Shown here: piece by piece, positions 7,111 to 14,179 of the stretch | How positions within the stretch are numbered: position 1 is the stretch's first letter | Layout: each line of letters opens with the position of its first letter | Source of the DNA: Glomus cerebriforme | Lineage: Eukaryota > Glomeromycota > Glomeromycetes > Glomerales > Glomeraceae | Direction of reading: 5' to 3' | NCBI GenBank assembly: GCA_003550305.1 | Contig: QKYT01001237.1 | Span: forward strand, 1-14,179 | DNA: 14,179 nucleotides | The notes under the pieces: model-generated | What the model saw: only the letters and a program-made list of their open reading frames with translations | Database searches by the model: none | What the model was told of the DNA's origin: nothing | Program-made: the position numbers and the translations under genes

Positions 7111-9144
7111 CTATACATAAGTAGAGTAAACTTTAAACTTCTTACTATACGTAAAATAAATATTTAAGAGTGTATGTATCCTATGTGTATGAGCAAACAG
7201 TTCAAATGTAACGTCGCCAACATTCAATTCCTGCCCTTTTAAAAAGTAATCAAGCCATTTATCCTTCACCATCATTGTCGCTCCAATATCACCTACATTA
7301 TACGGATGTGTTATAACCTGTGTATATCGGAAATATCCAGATGGGTCCATAGAATTTCCAATCATCGAAATCATTGTTTGTGCATTTCTAATAATTTCAC
7401 GACGATACTTACTCTTATGATCCATGATATGTGCACCAAAGATCTCAGAGATCCAATTCATTGAAGTCATCACATGAACCGTATCATCTCCTGAACATTC
7501 TCGTAGCAACTTGTGAAAATCGCGCGTATAAAAGTAATCACATAAATTGCTCCATGATATTGTCCATGGTTCTAATTGACGAATCGACGCTAATAACGCA
7601 GAATTATCATTGGTGATGGATTGAAAATGCAAATAAATTTCAATCATTTCAGCTTTTCCTATAGGTGGTGATAACCAATCGCAAACTTTTGCGATTGCGT
7701 TTTCAAGAAAATTATAGATAGCATCCAGAAAGATGGTATCTTCACGTTTGTACTCTAATAAGATGGCGTCCATTGGCATCATTTCTAACATGAATTCGCT
7801 TGTTGAATGTGGAGAAATTCCGTCATTGCAATTGAACATTGTAATGCTTGCAATTAAATTTTTTTGTTGTTGATCGTCCATAAGCGGAAATTCGCCTGTA
7901 AGGATATAACGTGCAGCTTGCACACGATCCCGTGGTTCAATAAGATTAGCAACAACAGCAAATACTCTTTCTTCTGAATCAAATGTTTCTATCCAGAGTC
8001 TATGCGCTTCTTGTCGAGATTTTGGTGATCTAATGGACTTAATCCAGTGAGAAATTAACGATCTAACTTTTGGATGAAGCTCTTTTTTTGTGGGGTTAGG
8101 CGGGCTACGATTTGGCGCATTTCCGTATTGTAAAACGTTCTTGACGGCATTCTCAAAGTTCTTTAAGGTCTCTGTCGTCCATACGGTAGAAAACCAAACT
8201 TCTATAATTGACCGAATTGGTGCCTTATTCATCATCATTTCTTTAATCACATTTGTTTTTGCTACCGCATAAATAGATCCTTCGTAACCAATGAATTTGT
8301 TTGGTCGCTCTATAGAACTCTTGTTTTGCACAATTCTAGCTCGTAAAAGAAAATCCAAGTCTACAAATCCAACAGCAACATGAACTCTACCTTTGATAAG
8401 TGTTAAGCTTTGTTTTGGCATGTTACTAAAACTCTGAGCAACTCTACCTTTATCTCTAACATATGGTCCTTTTGTTTTTCCAGTAAAGATATCACCAATT
8501 TTCCTTGGGGATGAAAGAAATTTCAAAAGAGTATTCGAAAATTCCATCCATCTTTTGAGGATATGCCCGGGATCAGGTTCGTTAATATCACTGTCTATGA
8601 TTTTGTCGATAATCTGCATACCTTTCAATGAAGATCTAGCAGAATTAAGACACTTAATCTGTTCCTTTTCATGTGGATATTTTGTAGCATATTCTTTTCC
8701 GAACTCAGGCACATCCCAATCCTTCGTAACGGTACCTTTGTTCATTCGAAGCATCATGTTAGTTAAGAACTCGGTCATTTCATGTAGAGATAAATCGAAA
8801 TTTGGAAAATTTTCATTGTTTTTGATAACCGGGGAGTTTCCACATGACTTTTTATGCTCATTCCAGTCTTCTTTTTGACATTCTCTAGAACAATAGAATA
8901 TTTGATGGCACTTTGCACATTTGCTTGTAGAAGGTTTCTGGCATACTTTGCAATCATTCATTATTGGAAATTTTCTAAAATTTTCATCAATAGTTTCATT
9001 GTTTTTGACAACCGGGGAGTTTCCACATGACTTTTTATGCTCATTCCAGTCTTCTTTTTGACATTCTCTAGAACAATAGAATATTTGATGGCATTTTGCA
9101 CATCTGCTTGTAGAAGGTTTCTGGCATAATTTGCAATTATCCAT
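7111..9144 (-). CDS. Protein with two tandem MYND zinc fingers, 677 aa
   Basis: A single uninterrupted frame from ATG 9144 to TAG 7111-7113. Two complete MYND fingers sit at the N-terminus. The zinc ligands of the first are C4, C7, C15, C18, C24, C28, H36, C40; those of the second are C65, C68, C76, C79, C85, C89, H97, C101. MYND fingers usually bind proline-rich protein partners rather than DNA, in nuclear or cytoplasmic complexes. The remaining 570 residues, mostly hydrophilic and probably helical, contain no domain I recognise: no SET motif, membrane segment or signal peptide. The finger-bearing segment is a recent tandem duplication (see the repeat entry), so the ancestral protein had one finger and could have started at the second Met (residue 62, position 8961). 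The ATG is preceded by TATATA and an A-rich leader. The gene points away from the F-box-like gene at 10956. Confidence 0.95.
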   Translation of the reverse strand: MDNCKLCQKPSTSRCAKCHQIFYCSRECQKEDWNEHKKSCGNSPVVKNNETIDENFRKFPIMNDCKVCQKPSTSKCAKCHQIFYCSRECQKEDWNEHKKSCGNSPVIKNNENFPNFDLSLHEMTEFLTNMMLRMNKGTVTKDWDVPEFGKEYATKYPHEKEQIKCLNSARSSLKGMQIIDKIIDSDINEPDPGHILKRWMEFSNTLLKFLSSPRKIGDIFTGKTKGPYVRDKGRVAQSFSNMPKQSLTLIKGRVHVAVGFVDLDFLLRARIVQNKSSIERPNKFIGYEGSIYAVAKTNVIKEMMMNKAPIRSIIEVWFSTVWTTETLKNFENAVKNVLQYGNAPNRSPPNPTKKELHPKVRSLISHWIKSIRSPKSRQEAHRLWIETFDSEERVFAVVANLIEPRDRVQAARYILTGEFPLMDDQQQKNLIASITMFNCNDGISPHSTSEFMLEMMPMDAILLEYKREDTIFLDAIYNFLENAIAKVCDWLSPPIGKAEMIEIYLHFQSITNDNSALLASIRQLEPWTISWSNLCDYFYTRDFHKLLRECSGDDTVHVMTSMNWISEIFGAHIMDHKSKYRREIIRNAQTMISMIGNSMDPSGYFRYTQVITHPYNVGDIGATMMVKDKWLDYFLKGQELNVGDVTFELFAHTHRIHTLLNIYFTYSKKFKVYSTYV
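8811..9144 (-). repeat. Direct 151-bp duplication carrying the MYND finger
   Basis: 8811-8961 and 8994-9144 are direct repeats offset by 183 bp (61 codons), differing at about 6 of 151 positions. The unit runs from the initiator Met through the eight zinc ligands to the KNNE segment. The offset is a multiple of three, so the frame is kept. The linker between the copies (encoding TIDENFRKFPI) is unique. Confidence 0.95.
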
Positions 9145-9281
9145 TATATATAAAGAAATTTTTTCTTTGGTAATATCGATATAAATTAAAAAGAAAGAAC
9201 GAAATGTAGGGTCGTGAAAATTTTGATTGTACTTAGATAAAGAGAACCTAAAACGCCTGCGTTTCTGGGAATTTGTTTACT

Positions 9282-9480
9282 TTATTTGTTGTTTTTATTG
9301 TTTCCGAGAAAGGCAACCCAATCATATCTGATATAGTTCTGAAAAGAAAGCAAATTTTGGCCAGAATTATGTACGATCGGCCTGTTATTATTGGGCTGCT
9401 TGGCCGCCATTAAACATACAGTATATATAAATTGATCAACCTTTTTTTTCTTTGACCTTTTTTTTTTAGTCGGAGTTTCC
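9282..9480 (-). CDS. Small lysine-rich ORF with an intron-like insert
   Basis: A minus-strand frame (TAA at 9282-9284) reads ETPTKKKRSKKKKVDQFIYT, then 27 codons that can also be an intron, then NYIRYDWVAFLGNNKNNK. The 81-nt segment 9339-9419 begins GTATGT and ends in a pyrimidine tract plus TTTTCAG, both strong fungal splice signals. Its length is divisible by three, so the frame is open with or without splicing. It carries the TTTGGCCAGAATTAT dispersed motif. No ATG precedes the lysine-rich part (in-frame TAA just upstream), so a 5' exon is missing. The only Met is inside the intron-like segment (9410). The lysine run could be a nuclear signal. It lies 138 bases upstream of the MYND start, on the same strand. 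No family recognised. Confidence 0.3.
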
Positions 9481-10817
9481 AAGATTTATTAATAACTAAA
9501 TTAAGAGAAACCTTTCACCCTAATCTCGTTATGGCGAGTAGTCCATCCTGCACTTCAGATTTGTTAGAATGTTAGAATGTATAAACTCAAACGATTTGGA
9601 TTTCATTAAATAATTTTATTGTAGTTGCATATATTTATAAAATAGTTAATTCTGATGGGTAACTATTAAGAGCGACATTTAAATCTGCGCACGTGCAAAA
9701 ATAATACCAAAATTTTTTTCTTTTTCTTTTTCCCATTAGTATACTAAGTACAGCTTCTACCCACAAAAAAAAAACGAATAAGATTTTTTTTATTTGTATC
9801 AAAATTATCAAAATGTTTTTGCTCCTAATATAAATCCACCTTTAGTTTTTTTTTTATTTAAGACGCGATGATGATGAAATGATAATTAAACAAATTTTTT
9901 TTATTTTTTTTTTAGTTTAAGGATTGAAACTTTTTTAGAAAAAAAAATTCTTTTCCTTTTTTTAAAAATGGTTTTTTTTTAAAAAAAAGGCTCTATTGGA
10001 TAATTCTGGTAATCGATAACAGAGATAATTGGTGCAAACCAAAGTTTTACGAAAACCCCGATATAGAACAACAATTTTTATCAAGACTTTAATTAAATAT
10101 AGACAGTAATCAGACATATTTACGGAATAAAAAGCCGATATCTATTTATATTAGGATTGTAATAAAAAAAAAAAAGATTTATCAAAATGCTCCCGGAATA
10201 AAGGACCAATAACCCCATTTATAAATTAACAAAGAAACAAAGTGTTTAATTATCTTTATTAGGTTTCGGATTTAAGGGAATTTACCCCAAGAAGATATTT
10301 TAACAAATAATAAGTTCTTATTGTCTTATCATTACTAATTTATGCACTGCGCCTATACAACCTCATTTACTTTGATAAAATATCCTTTTTGAAGATGCTC
10401 TTAATAACGGTCTAGACCCTTTTTTGATAGTCATCCTCTATCCGATTTCGGAGTCAATTAACTCGGAAAACCATAATTATATATTTTATAACGGGAAAAA
10501 GATTAATTTTTACAAATATTATACCAAATTTTTTTAAAGACTCTTTAAATAACAACATTTCATTATTGAATTGATCTTAATATTTTAATAAAAAAAAAAA
10601 ATTTTTTGGACTTACAGTATGTGCGCATTATATGCATTGTAACATTGATTGTGGGAATTTTTTTTAAAATCCAATAAAAATGCTTTTATTAATGTGTTAA
10701 ATGGAAATAATGTCCTAACCGTAATTATCATTATTATTATTATTCAAAATTATGAGATGACGGAACTGATAACAGTCAATGAAAAAAAAAATGTAAATCG
10801 ATACATTTTAAAAGTAG
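9481..10817. other. Long AT-rich intergenic stretch between divergent genes
   Basis: No supported gene. CACGTG (E-box) lies at 9690-9695 inside TGCGCACGTGCA. A plus-strand frame at 9928-10212 has one internal TAA (10090-10092) and includes VIDNRDNWCKPKFYENPDIE. Another at 10374-10536 includes LDPFLIVILYPISES. Both are within chance expectation for this composition and match no family I know. Poly-A/T tracts are frequent and an ATT microsatellite lies near 10727-10745. Confidence 0.45.
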
Positions 10818-10872
10818 TATAAATAATGTGTTTTTTTTGTATCGTCCATCCTCCTCAAACTCTTCCCCTTTC
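10818..10872 (+). promoter_or_regulatory. Candidate core promoter of the F-box-like gene
   Basis: TATAAATA lies at 10818-10825, followed by a pyrimidine-rich stretch at 10847-10872 (CATCCTCCTCAAACTC...), a usual setting for fungal transcription starts. The ATG is 84 bases further on, after an A-rich leader that carries the 20-bp block shared with the truncated paralogue. Confidence 0.4.
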
Positions 10873-10955
10873 AAAAAAATTCATTTAATATCAATAATCA
10901 AAAAAAAAAAAAAAAGTTTATTTATTTTTTTTTTTAAAAAAAAACAAATACTACA

Positions 10956-11975
10956 ATGGAATCACTTTGCGACGAATTAAAACTTGAGATCCTTAGATAT
11001 ACCAAAACACCCATTCTCCTTATTATTTTAAATCGTAATTGGTATTCCACTTCCCAAGATCCCAATGCACGCGCTGAATGGTTGATGTATAAATATGGTA
11101 GAGCGCATGCTCTCTTTCATGCAGTGAGGTTAGGGAAAAGTTTTATAACCGATAACGTCGCGCAAAGTTTAATTGCTAGAGGTGCAATTATTTCAAGATA
11201 TTTTATTCAACGATTGGTGATGCAGTTTGGTATTCAAGATCCTAAACTAGACGAAATGAAAGTGAGATATAATTCGAATGTTGATAATATTACTCCAGAT
11301 TGTTCGTGGGCTGCTAGTTTGCCCTTGTCGGTCTTTATAAAATTTATGACTGAAGCACTCCACCAGCTAAATGGAGATATTTCCATTAAAGAGAATGATA
11401 TGGAATTATTCCAATCTTTAACTGCCATCAACCTTCCCATAAATCAAGCATCACAAATTTTTTTTAAAAATCTTAGTGAAATCAAAGATTTTATATTAAA
11501 TCATAAATTCATCCCCTTCCCTCCACGACCAAAAATTCTTCCTATCGCCGAACAATACCATTACCCATCCTGGGATGGGTATGAAAATAATAAACATATT
11601 CATTTATTATCAAGAGCCGTGTTGATTTATCCTGATATCGTCAAATGTTGGAAGCAAATTGGATATCATGAAGTCTGCAGAGATCTAAATGATATAGTCA
11701 TAAAGGGAATGTTTATGATGCTTTTTCCCATGACTCCGCCAGCAAATTGGGTACGGCCGACCCCCGAATTTCTTGCTGAAAAGTTAAAAGAATTAATTGA
11801 TATTGGGTTCGAATTAAATGATGACGTAATAAAAAGTTCTATCAAAATATTTAAGCCAAAGTTTGACGTTATGGGAGAGACAATGATAGATTCATTTGTA
11901 ATCATTCGCGGTGAACATGCAACGGAAATTGCCATATCAGCATTAAATGAAATTGCAGAAACCAAGGAGTACTAG
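10956..11975 (+). CDS. F-box-like family protein, 339 aa
   Basis: One uninterrupted frame from ATG 10956 (A at -3) to TAG 11973-11975. Residues 4-45 have the pattern of an F-box: LCDELKLEILRY, then TPILLIILNRNWY and a conserved QDPNARAEWL. F-box proteins usually hold a substrate and join an SCF ubiquitin ligase through this segment; that role is inferred here. The rest is predicted helical and has no repeat (LRR, WD40, kelch) that I can see. Notable runs are YKYGRAHALFHAVRLG and a C-terminal KLKELIDIGFELNDDV. I recognise the family as one expanded in Rhizophagus-type genomes without a known function. A truncated copy of residues 13-65 sits at 2604-2819 on the other strand, which shows the family duplicates locally. 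No signal peptide or membrane segment. Confidence 0.9.
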   Translation: MESLCDELKLEILRYTKTPILLIILNRNWYSTSQDPNARAEWLMYKYGRAHALFHAVRLGKSFITDNVAQSLIARGAIISRYFIQRLVMQFGIQDPKLDEMKVRYNSNVDNITPDCSWAASLPLSVFIKFMTEALHQLNGDISIKENDMELFQSLTAINLPINQASQIFFKNLSEIKDFILNHKFIPFPPRPKILPIAEQYHYPSWDGYENNKHIHLLSRAVLIYPDIVKCWKQIGYHEVCRDLNDIVIKGMFMMLFPMTPPANWVRPTPEFLAEKLKELIDIGFELNDDVIKSSIKIFKPKFDVMGETMIDSFVIIRGEHATEIAISALNEIAETKEY

Positions 11976-12339
11976 TCACGAACGTAAAAAAAATATTTTA
12001 TAATCAAACCTAAAGAATTTTCATATTTCGTTTTATATATTTATAAAAAATAATTTTTTTTTTTTATTTTTATGAGTTTTTGTATGAAAATTTTATAAAC
12101 GATATTTTTATTACAAAAAAAAAAAGGTTTTTTTGTAATGTTTTTTTTTTAAAAAAAAATTTTAGAATTTAATTTTATATTTTATGATAAATGAAATTTT
12201 TTGTAAGATGTTTTTATGAAATAAGAGCACTTCATCTATTCAAAGAAAAAATATTAAAATGATAATAAACTAAATAAAAATAACTTTTACTCAGGTTTCA
12301 AATGTTTTTAAGTGCAATATTAAATTAAGAAGTCCAAAT
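11976..12339. other. 3' flank of the F-box-like gene, homopolymer-rich
   Basis: Long A- and T-tracts and no coding signal. AATAAA occurs at 12264-12269 and 12273-12278, about 290 bases after the stop; these may be poly(A) signals but are also frequent by chance here. Confidence 0.4.
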
Positions 12340-12438
12340 GAATTTTATCCAAGTGGGTCAGATAATGGACGTCCAACAAAAAGTTGGATTTTACCGATAT
12401 TATTCTTATCGTTATGATTTTTCCTTTGGATAAAATTC
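12340..12438. repeat. Nested inverted repeat with a perfect inner hairpin
   Basis: GAATTTTATCCAA at 12340-12352 pairs perfectly with TTGGATAAAATTC at 12426-12438. Inside, TCCAAC (12372-12377) pairs with GTTGGA (12383-12388) around AAAAA, and CGATA/TATCG forms another small stem. It could be a miniature foldback element or a structured transcript. On the minus strand KIQLFVGRPLSDPLG is open across it, which I do not assign. Confidence 0.5.
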
Positions 12439-12541
12439 AGACTAGTTCAAGAAAAAAAAATCTGCTCAATAATATTTTACGCGATATGTGAAAATTGATA
12501 ACGGGAAAATTATTAAATTTTGTGATGTCTAATGCCGGCCA

Positions 12542-12557
12542 AATGCCTTAAGGCATT
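12542..12557. repeat. Perfect 16-bp palindrome next to a second AATGCC
   Basis: AATGCCTTAAGGCATT at 12542-12557 is its own reverse complement. AATGCCGGCC lies directly before it, so AATGCC occurs twice direct and once inverted within 27 bases. It may be a binding site or a transposon-end remnant; it lies 30 bases before the BTB relic. Confidence 0.6.
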
Positions 12558-12586
12558 ATAAACTTATTCAGTTAAACGTGACATAA

Positions 12587-12808
12587 AAACTCGAATCTGC
12601 TCTTGGAGAAATACTTAAAATCGAAATAAATTACGAAGTCATCATTCACGTTGGAGAAAAGTCTCACTTAAGGAATTTCATTCTCTTTAGCTTTAGATCC
12701 AAATACTTTAATAAAATCATTTCTGCTAAAGAATATTGAGAAAAAAGATGAGAAATTTATTAAAGGTTCATAGAATTCATATCTGAATTCGTTAATTTTA
12801 TTTATTAA
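12587..12808 (+). pseudogene. Decayed BTB/POZ domain
   Basis: From 12587 a plus-strand frame reads LGEILKIEINYEVIIHVGE, then FRSKYFNKIISAKEY, and stops at TGA 12737-12739. This is the start of a BTB domain as found in the large BTB families of Rhizophagus-type fungi (consensus NYDVIIxVGE...FxAHSxILRxRSxYF). About four residues of the FxAHSxIL segment are missing. After the stop the same frame still fits the family: EKR, stop (12749-12751), EIY, stop (12761-12763), then ISEFVNFIY, stop (12806-12808), CKFVL, matching the FIYxGxxxL part of the domain. BTB proteins dimerise and often recruit CUL3. No start codon precedes the domain and there are four stops, so it is dead. Confidence 0.65.
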
Positions 12809-13636
12809 TGCAAGTTTGTCCTCATAAAAACGTTAATAATAAACTCTTTTCGGTTTACAAATTATTTTGCTAATATATATAATATATTGCAAGTTTCGGT
12901 ATTTAAATAATTTACAAAATGTATTGTCTTTTTTATGTATGCTAACAATGATTTCATAATGGAAACTATATTTATATCTCATCAACTAGTGATTATGAAG
13001 CTCAAATACATGTAAATAACAAAATGATCAATTAATTGATCACAGTAAGCATAATATTATAATGGTCGCACCGATCTTGTCTATCATCGTGAAACACAAA
13101 ATGAAAGAGATATTTTAAATATATATTACAATCTACAACCCATTTTTATAGAGTATTACCTTCAATTTTTGTTTGAACGAATCATCAAAAAATTTCTTTT
13201 CAGATTTAAATTCTTACTAAATTTGGTCATTTTTCAAAATCAATCAAGCAAAATACAGTAACACCGCCAGAAAAAAAATTTTCTTTATCATAATATATAA
13301 AAAAAATATACAGGTACAGTATAAATACCATACTTTTTTTTTGATGAAGATATATAACAATAATTTTTTTTTTGTCATGTGAACGCAAAAATTGAGCGAA
13401 ATTAATTTGAAAAATCACCCATAAGATAAATATCATATTTTTTTATTGAGATCACGTAAGCTTGTAATACATAACTAATGAGCGAGGAAACCTGCACATT
13501 GATCATTCACAGGCGCCACTTATACCATATACTAAAAGAAAGAATTTGATATAAACTATCTTGAAATAAGAATTTAAACGATATTAAAAAAAAAAGATAA
13601 TTTTTTATAACAACATTTAATAAATCCAAAGTTTAC
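12809..13636. other. AT-rich intergenic DNA, no supported gene
   Basis: Holds the palindrome at 13025-13042. The minus-strand ORF at 13227-13436 is low-complexity. A 23-codon plus-strand frame starting MSEETCTLIIHRRH near 13479 lies in a small GC-raised patch, with no support beyond that. Confidence 0.45.
13025..13042. repeat. Perfect 18-bp palindrome
   Basis: TGATCAATTAATTGATCA is its own reverse complement without any loop. It may be a dimer binding site or an AT-rich chance palindrome; no gene start lies near. Confidence 0.6.
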
Positions 13637-13744
13637 CTTATGAAAATCACCATACAGATCACCTTGGATATTCATGTAGTTGGCGAAAAAGATTTAATAA
13701 CTTCTTCAGGAATAGATCGATAAAATTTTTTGTGACATCAACGT
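13637..13744 (-). pseudogene. Exon-like segment, possibly frameshifted
   Basis: On the minus strand the segment is bounded by an ATTTCAG acceptor (13745-13747) and a GTAAAC donor (13636-13631). One frame gives DVDVTKNFIDLFLKK to a stop. If two homopolymers (six T at 13726-13731 and five A at 13686-13690 on the plus strand) were each one base longer, a different frame would read through the whole exon, with FYRSIPEEVIKSF and ANYMNIQGDLYGDFHK. The plus strand is also open (51 codons, PYENHHTDHLGYSCSW). The strand and even coding status are uncertain. No family recognised. Confidence 0.25.
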
Positions 13745-14033
13745 CTGAAATTTTCCTCCTATATTTGAAATTATAAGTTAAAATTATAAATATAAAATAT
13801 GTATATAGAAACTATGAACGTTCTGAATATCATCCAATTATTTGTTTACATAAGCATTTAACGACGTATCTTGCGATCTTTGGCATCTCTTTGCTCTATT
13901 TAATCAGAAGGCGTATCCTATAATAAATTATTTAGTTAGTTTGAAATATAAATTAACACATTCTTATATAAGAGAATTTTAATATGAAAGGAAGAATTTC
14001 CAAAAATAAAATAGCTCATAAATTGAGATTTAC

Positions 14034-14177
14034 CTAAGTACGCAATATAGAGAGAGAACTTCGTAATTGAGAATTTACTACAAACGATTCCAATGCCATC
14101 AGTTGTCTATCATACGTTAATATTGCACTAGAGTTGGGGAAAGGGCACCATATCATGAACAATTCTTTCATTACCAT
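14034..14177 (-). CDS. Possible coding fragment at right edge
   Basis: The last 145 bases are GC-raised. A minus-strand frame runs from the edge (ATG 14177) for 47 codons to TAG 14034-14036 and includes WCPFPNSSAILTYDRQLMAL. A GTAAAT donor follows the TAG at once, so the stop may instead be part of an exon end in another frame. The plus strand reads SYVNIALELGKGHHIMNNSF and is open to the edge. A further GC-raised block at 13870-13920 reads IEQRDAKDRKIRR between two TAA codons on the minus strand. The gene, if real, continues outside the window. Confidence 0.25.
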   Translation of the reverse strand: MVMKELFMIWCPFPNSSAILTYDRQLMALESFVVNSQLRSSLSILRT

Positions 14178-14179
14178 AT

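Noticed and set aside
7431..8957. Frames inside the MYND gene on either strand (7431-7616, 8090-8272, 8555-8878, 8775-8957)
   Set aside because: Shadows of the intact 677-aa gene.
114..10092. Idea of an altered genetic code, from several protein-like frames with a single TAA, TGA or TAG
   Set aside because: Different stops are involved, and the intact genes contain none of them internally. Decay of relics and chance in AT-rich DNA explain the pattern.
9928..10536. Plus-strand frames with VIDNRDNWCKPKFYENPDIE and LDPFLIVILYPISES as an extra gene
   Set aside because: Open frames of about 50 codons are expected many times at this composition, and no family, splice pattern or GC rise supports them strongly.
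11234..11965. Minus-strand frames inside the F-box-like gene
   Set aside because: Shadows of the intact 339-aa gene.
13227..13436. 69-codon minus-strand frame
   Set aside because: Low-complexity, interrupted homopolymers, no signature.
1..14179. tRNA, rRNA, CRISPR array, attachment site or replication origin
   Set aside because: No A/B-box pair with a cloverleaf, no regularly spaced repeats and no integrase-linked direct repeats were seen. The content is that of a eukaryotic nuclear genome.

Overview
The window reads as nuclear DNA of a very AT-rich fungus. The best match I can make from memory is a Glomeromycotina (arbuscular mycorrhizal) genome of the Rhizophagus type. The reasons are roughly three-quarters A+T with long A/T homopolymers, genes far apart, short GT-AG introns of about 65-80 nt, and protein families typical of those genomes (MYND zinc fingers, F-box-like and BTB families, Myb-like factors, Helitron relics). 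The assignment is an inference; no rRNA, tRNA or marker gene is present.

Layout. 1-1365: AT-rich DNA with a GC-raised island at the left edge that may be a DNA-transposon end. About 1390-1795 (+): broken Helitron-like (DUF6570-type) protein. 2604-2882 (-): truncated copy of the gene at 10956, with part of its upstream flank. 3155-3623: ambiguous broken coding-like segment. 3695-3930: large imperfect foldback repeat. 4466-5010 (-): small four-exon gene with a Myb/SANT-like domain, with exon-like sequence upstream to 5308. 5449-5598: palindromes, CRE-like half sites and a TATA box. 5967-6197 (+): weak small ORF. 7111-9144 (-): intact 677-aa protein with two tandem MYND fingers, the product of a recent 151-bp internal duplication. 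9282-9480 (-): small ORF with an embedded intron-like segment. 10956-11975 (+): intact 339-aa F-box-like protein. 12340-12557: nested hairpins and palindromes. 12587-12808 (+): decayed BTB/POZ domain. 13637-14179: exon-like fragments of unclear strand.

Only two genes are certain, the MYND gene and the F-box-like gene. They face each other's 5' ends across about 1.8 kb (divergent transcription). I see no operon-like or biochemical link between them. The rest is a record of family expansion and decay: a dead paralogue, two broken family members, a transposon relic and foldback DNA. The hidden Myb-like gene is the feature most likely to be missed by ORF calling, because its exons are 24, 110, 26 and 167 nt. 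I found no convincing novel multi-gene system. The main results are a recent MYND-finger duplication, an in-window paralogue/pseudogene pair, and four gene relics or hidden genes not visible as long ORFs.
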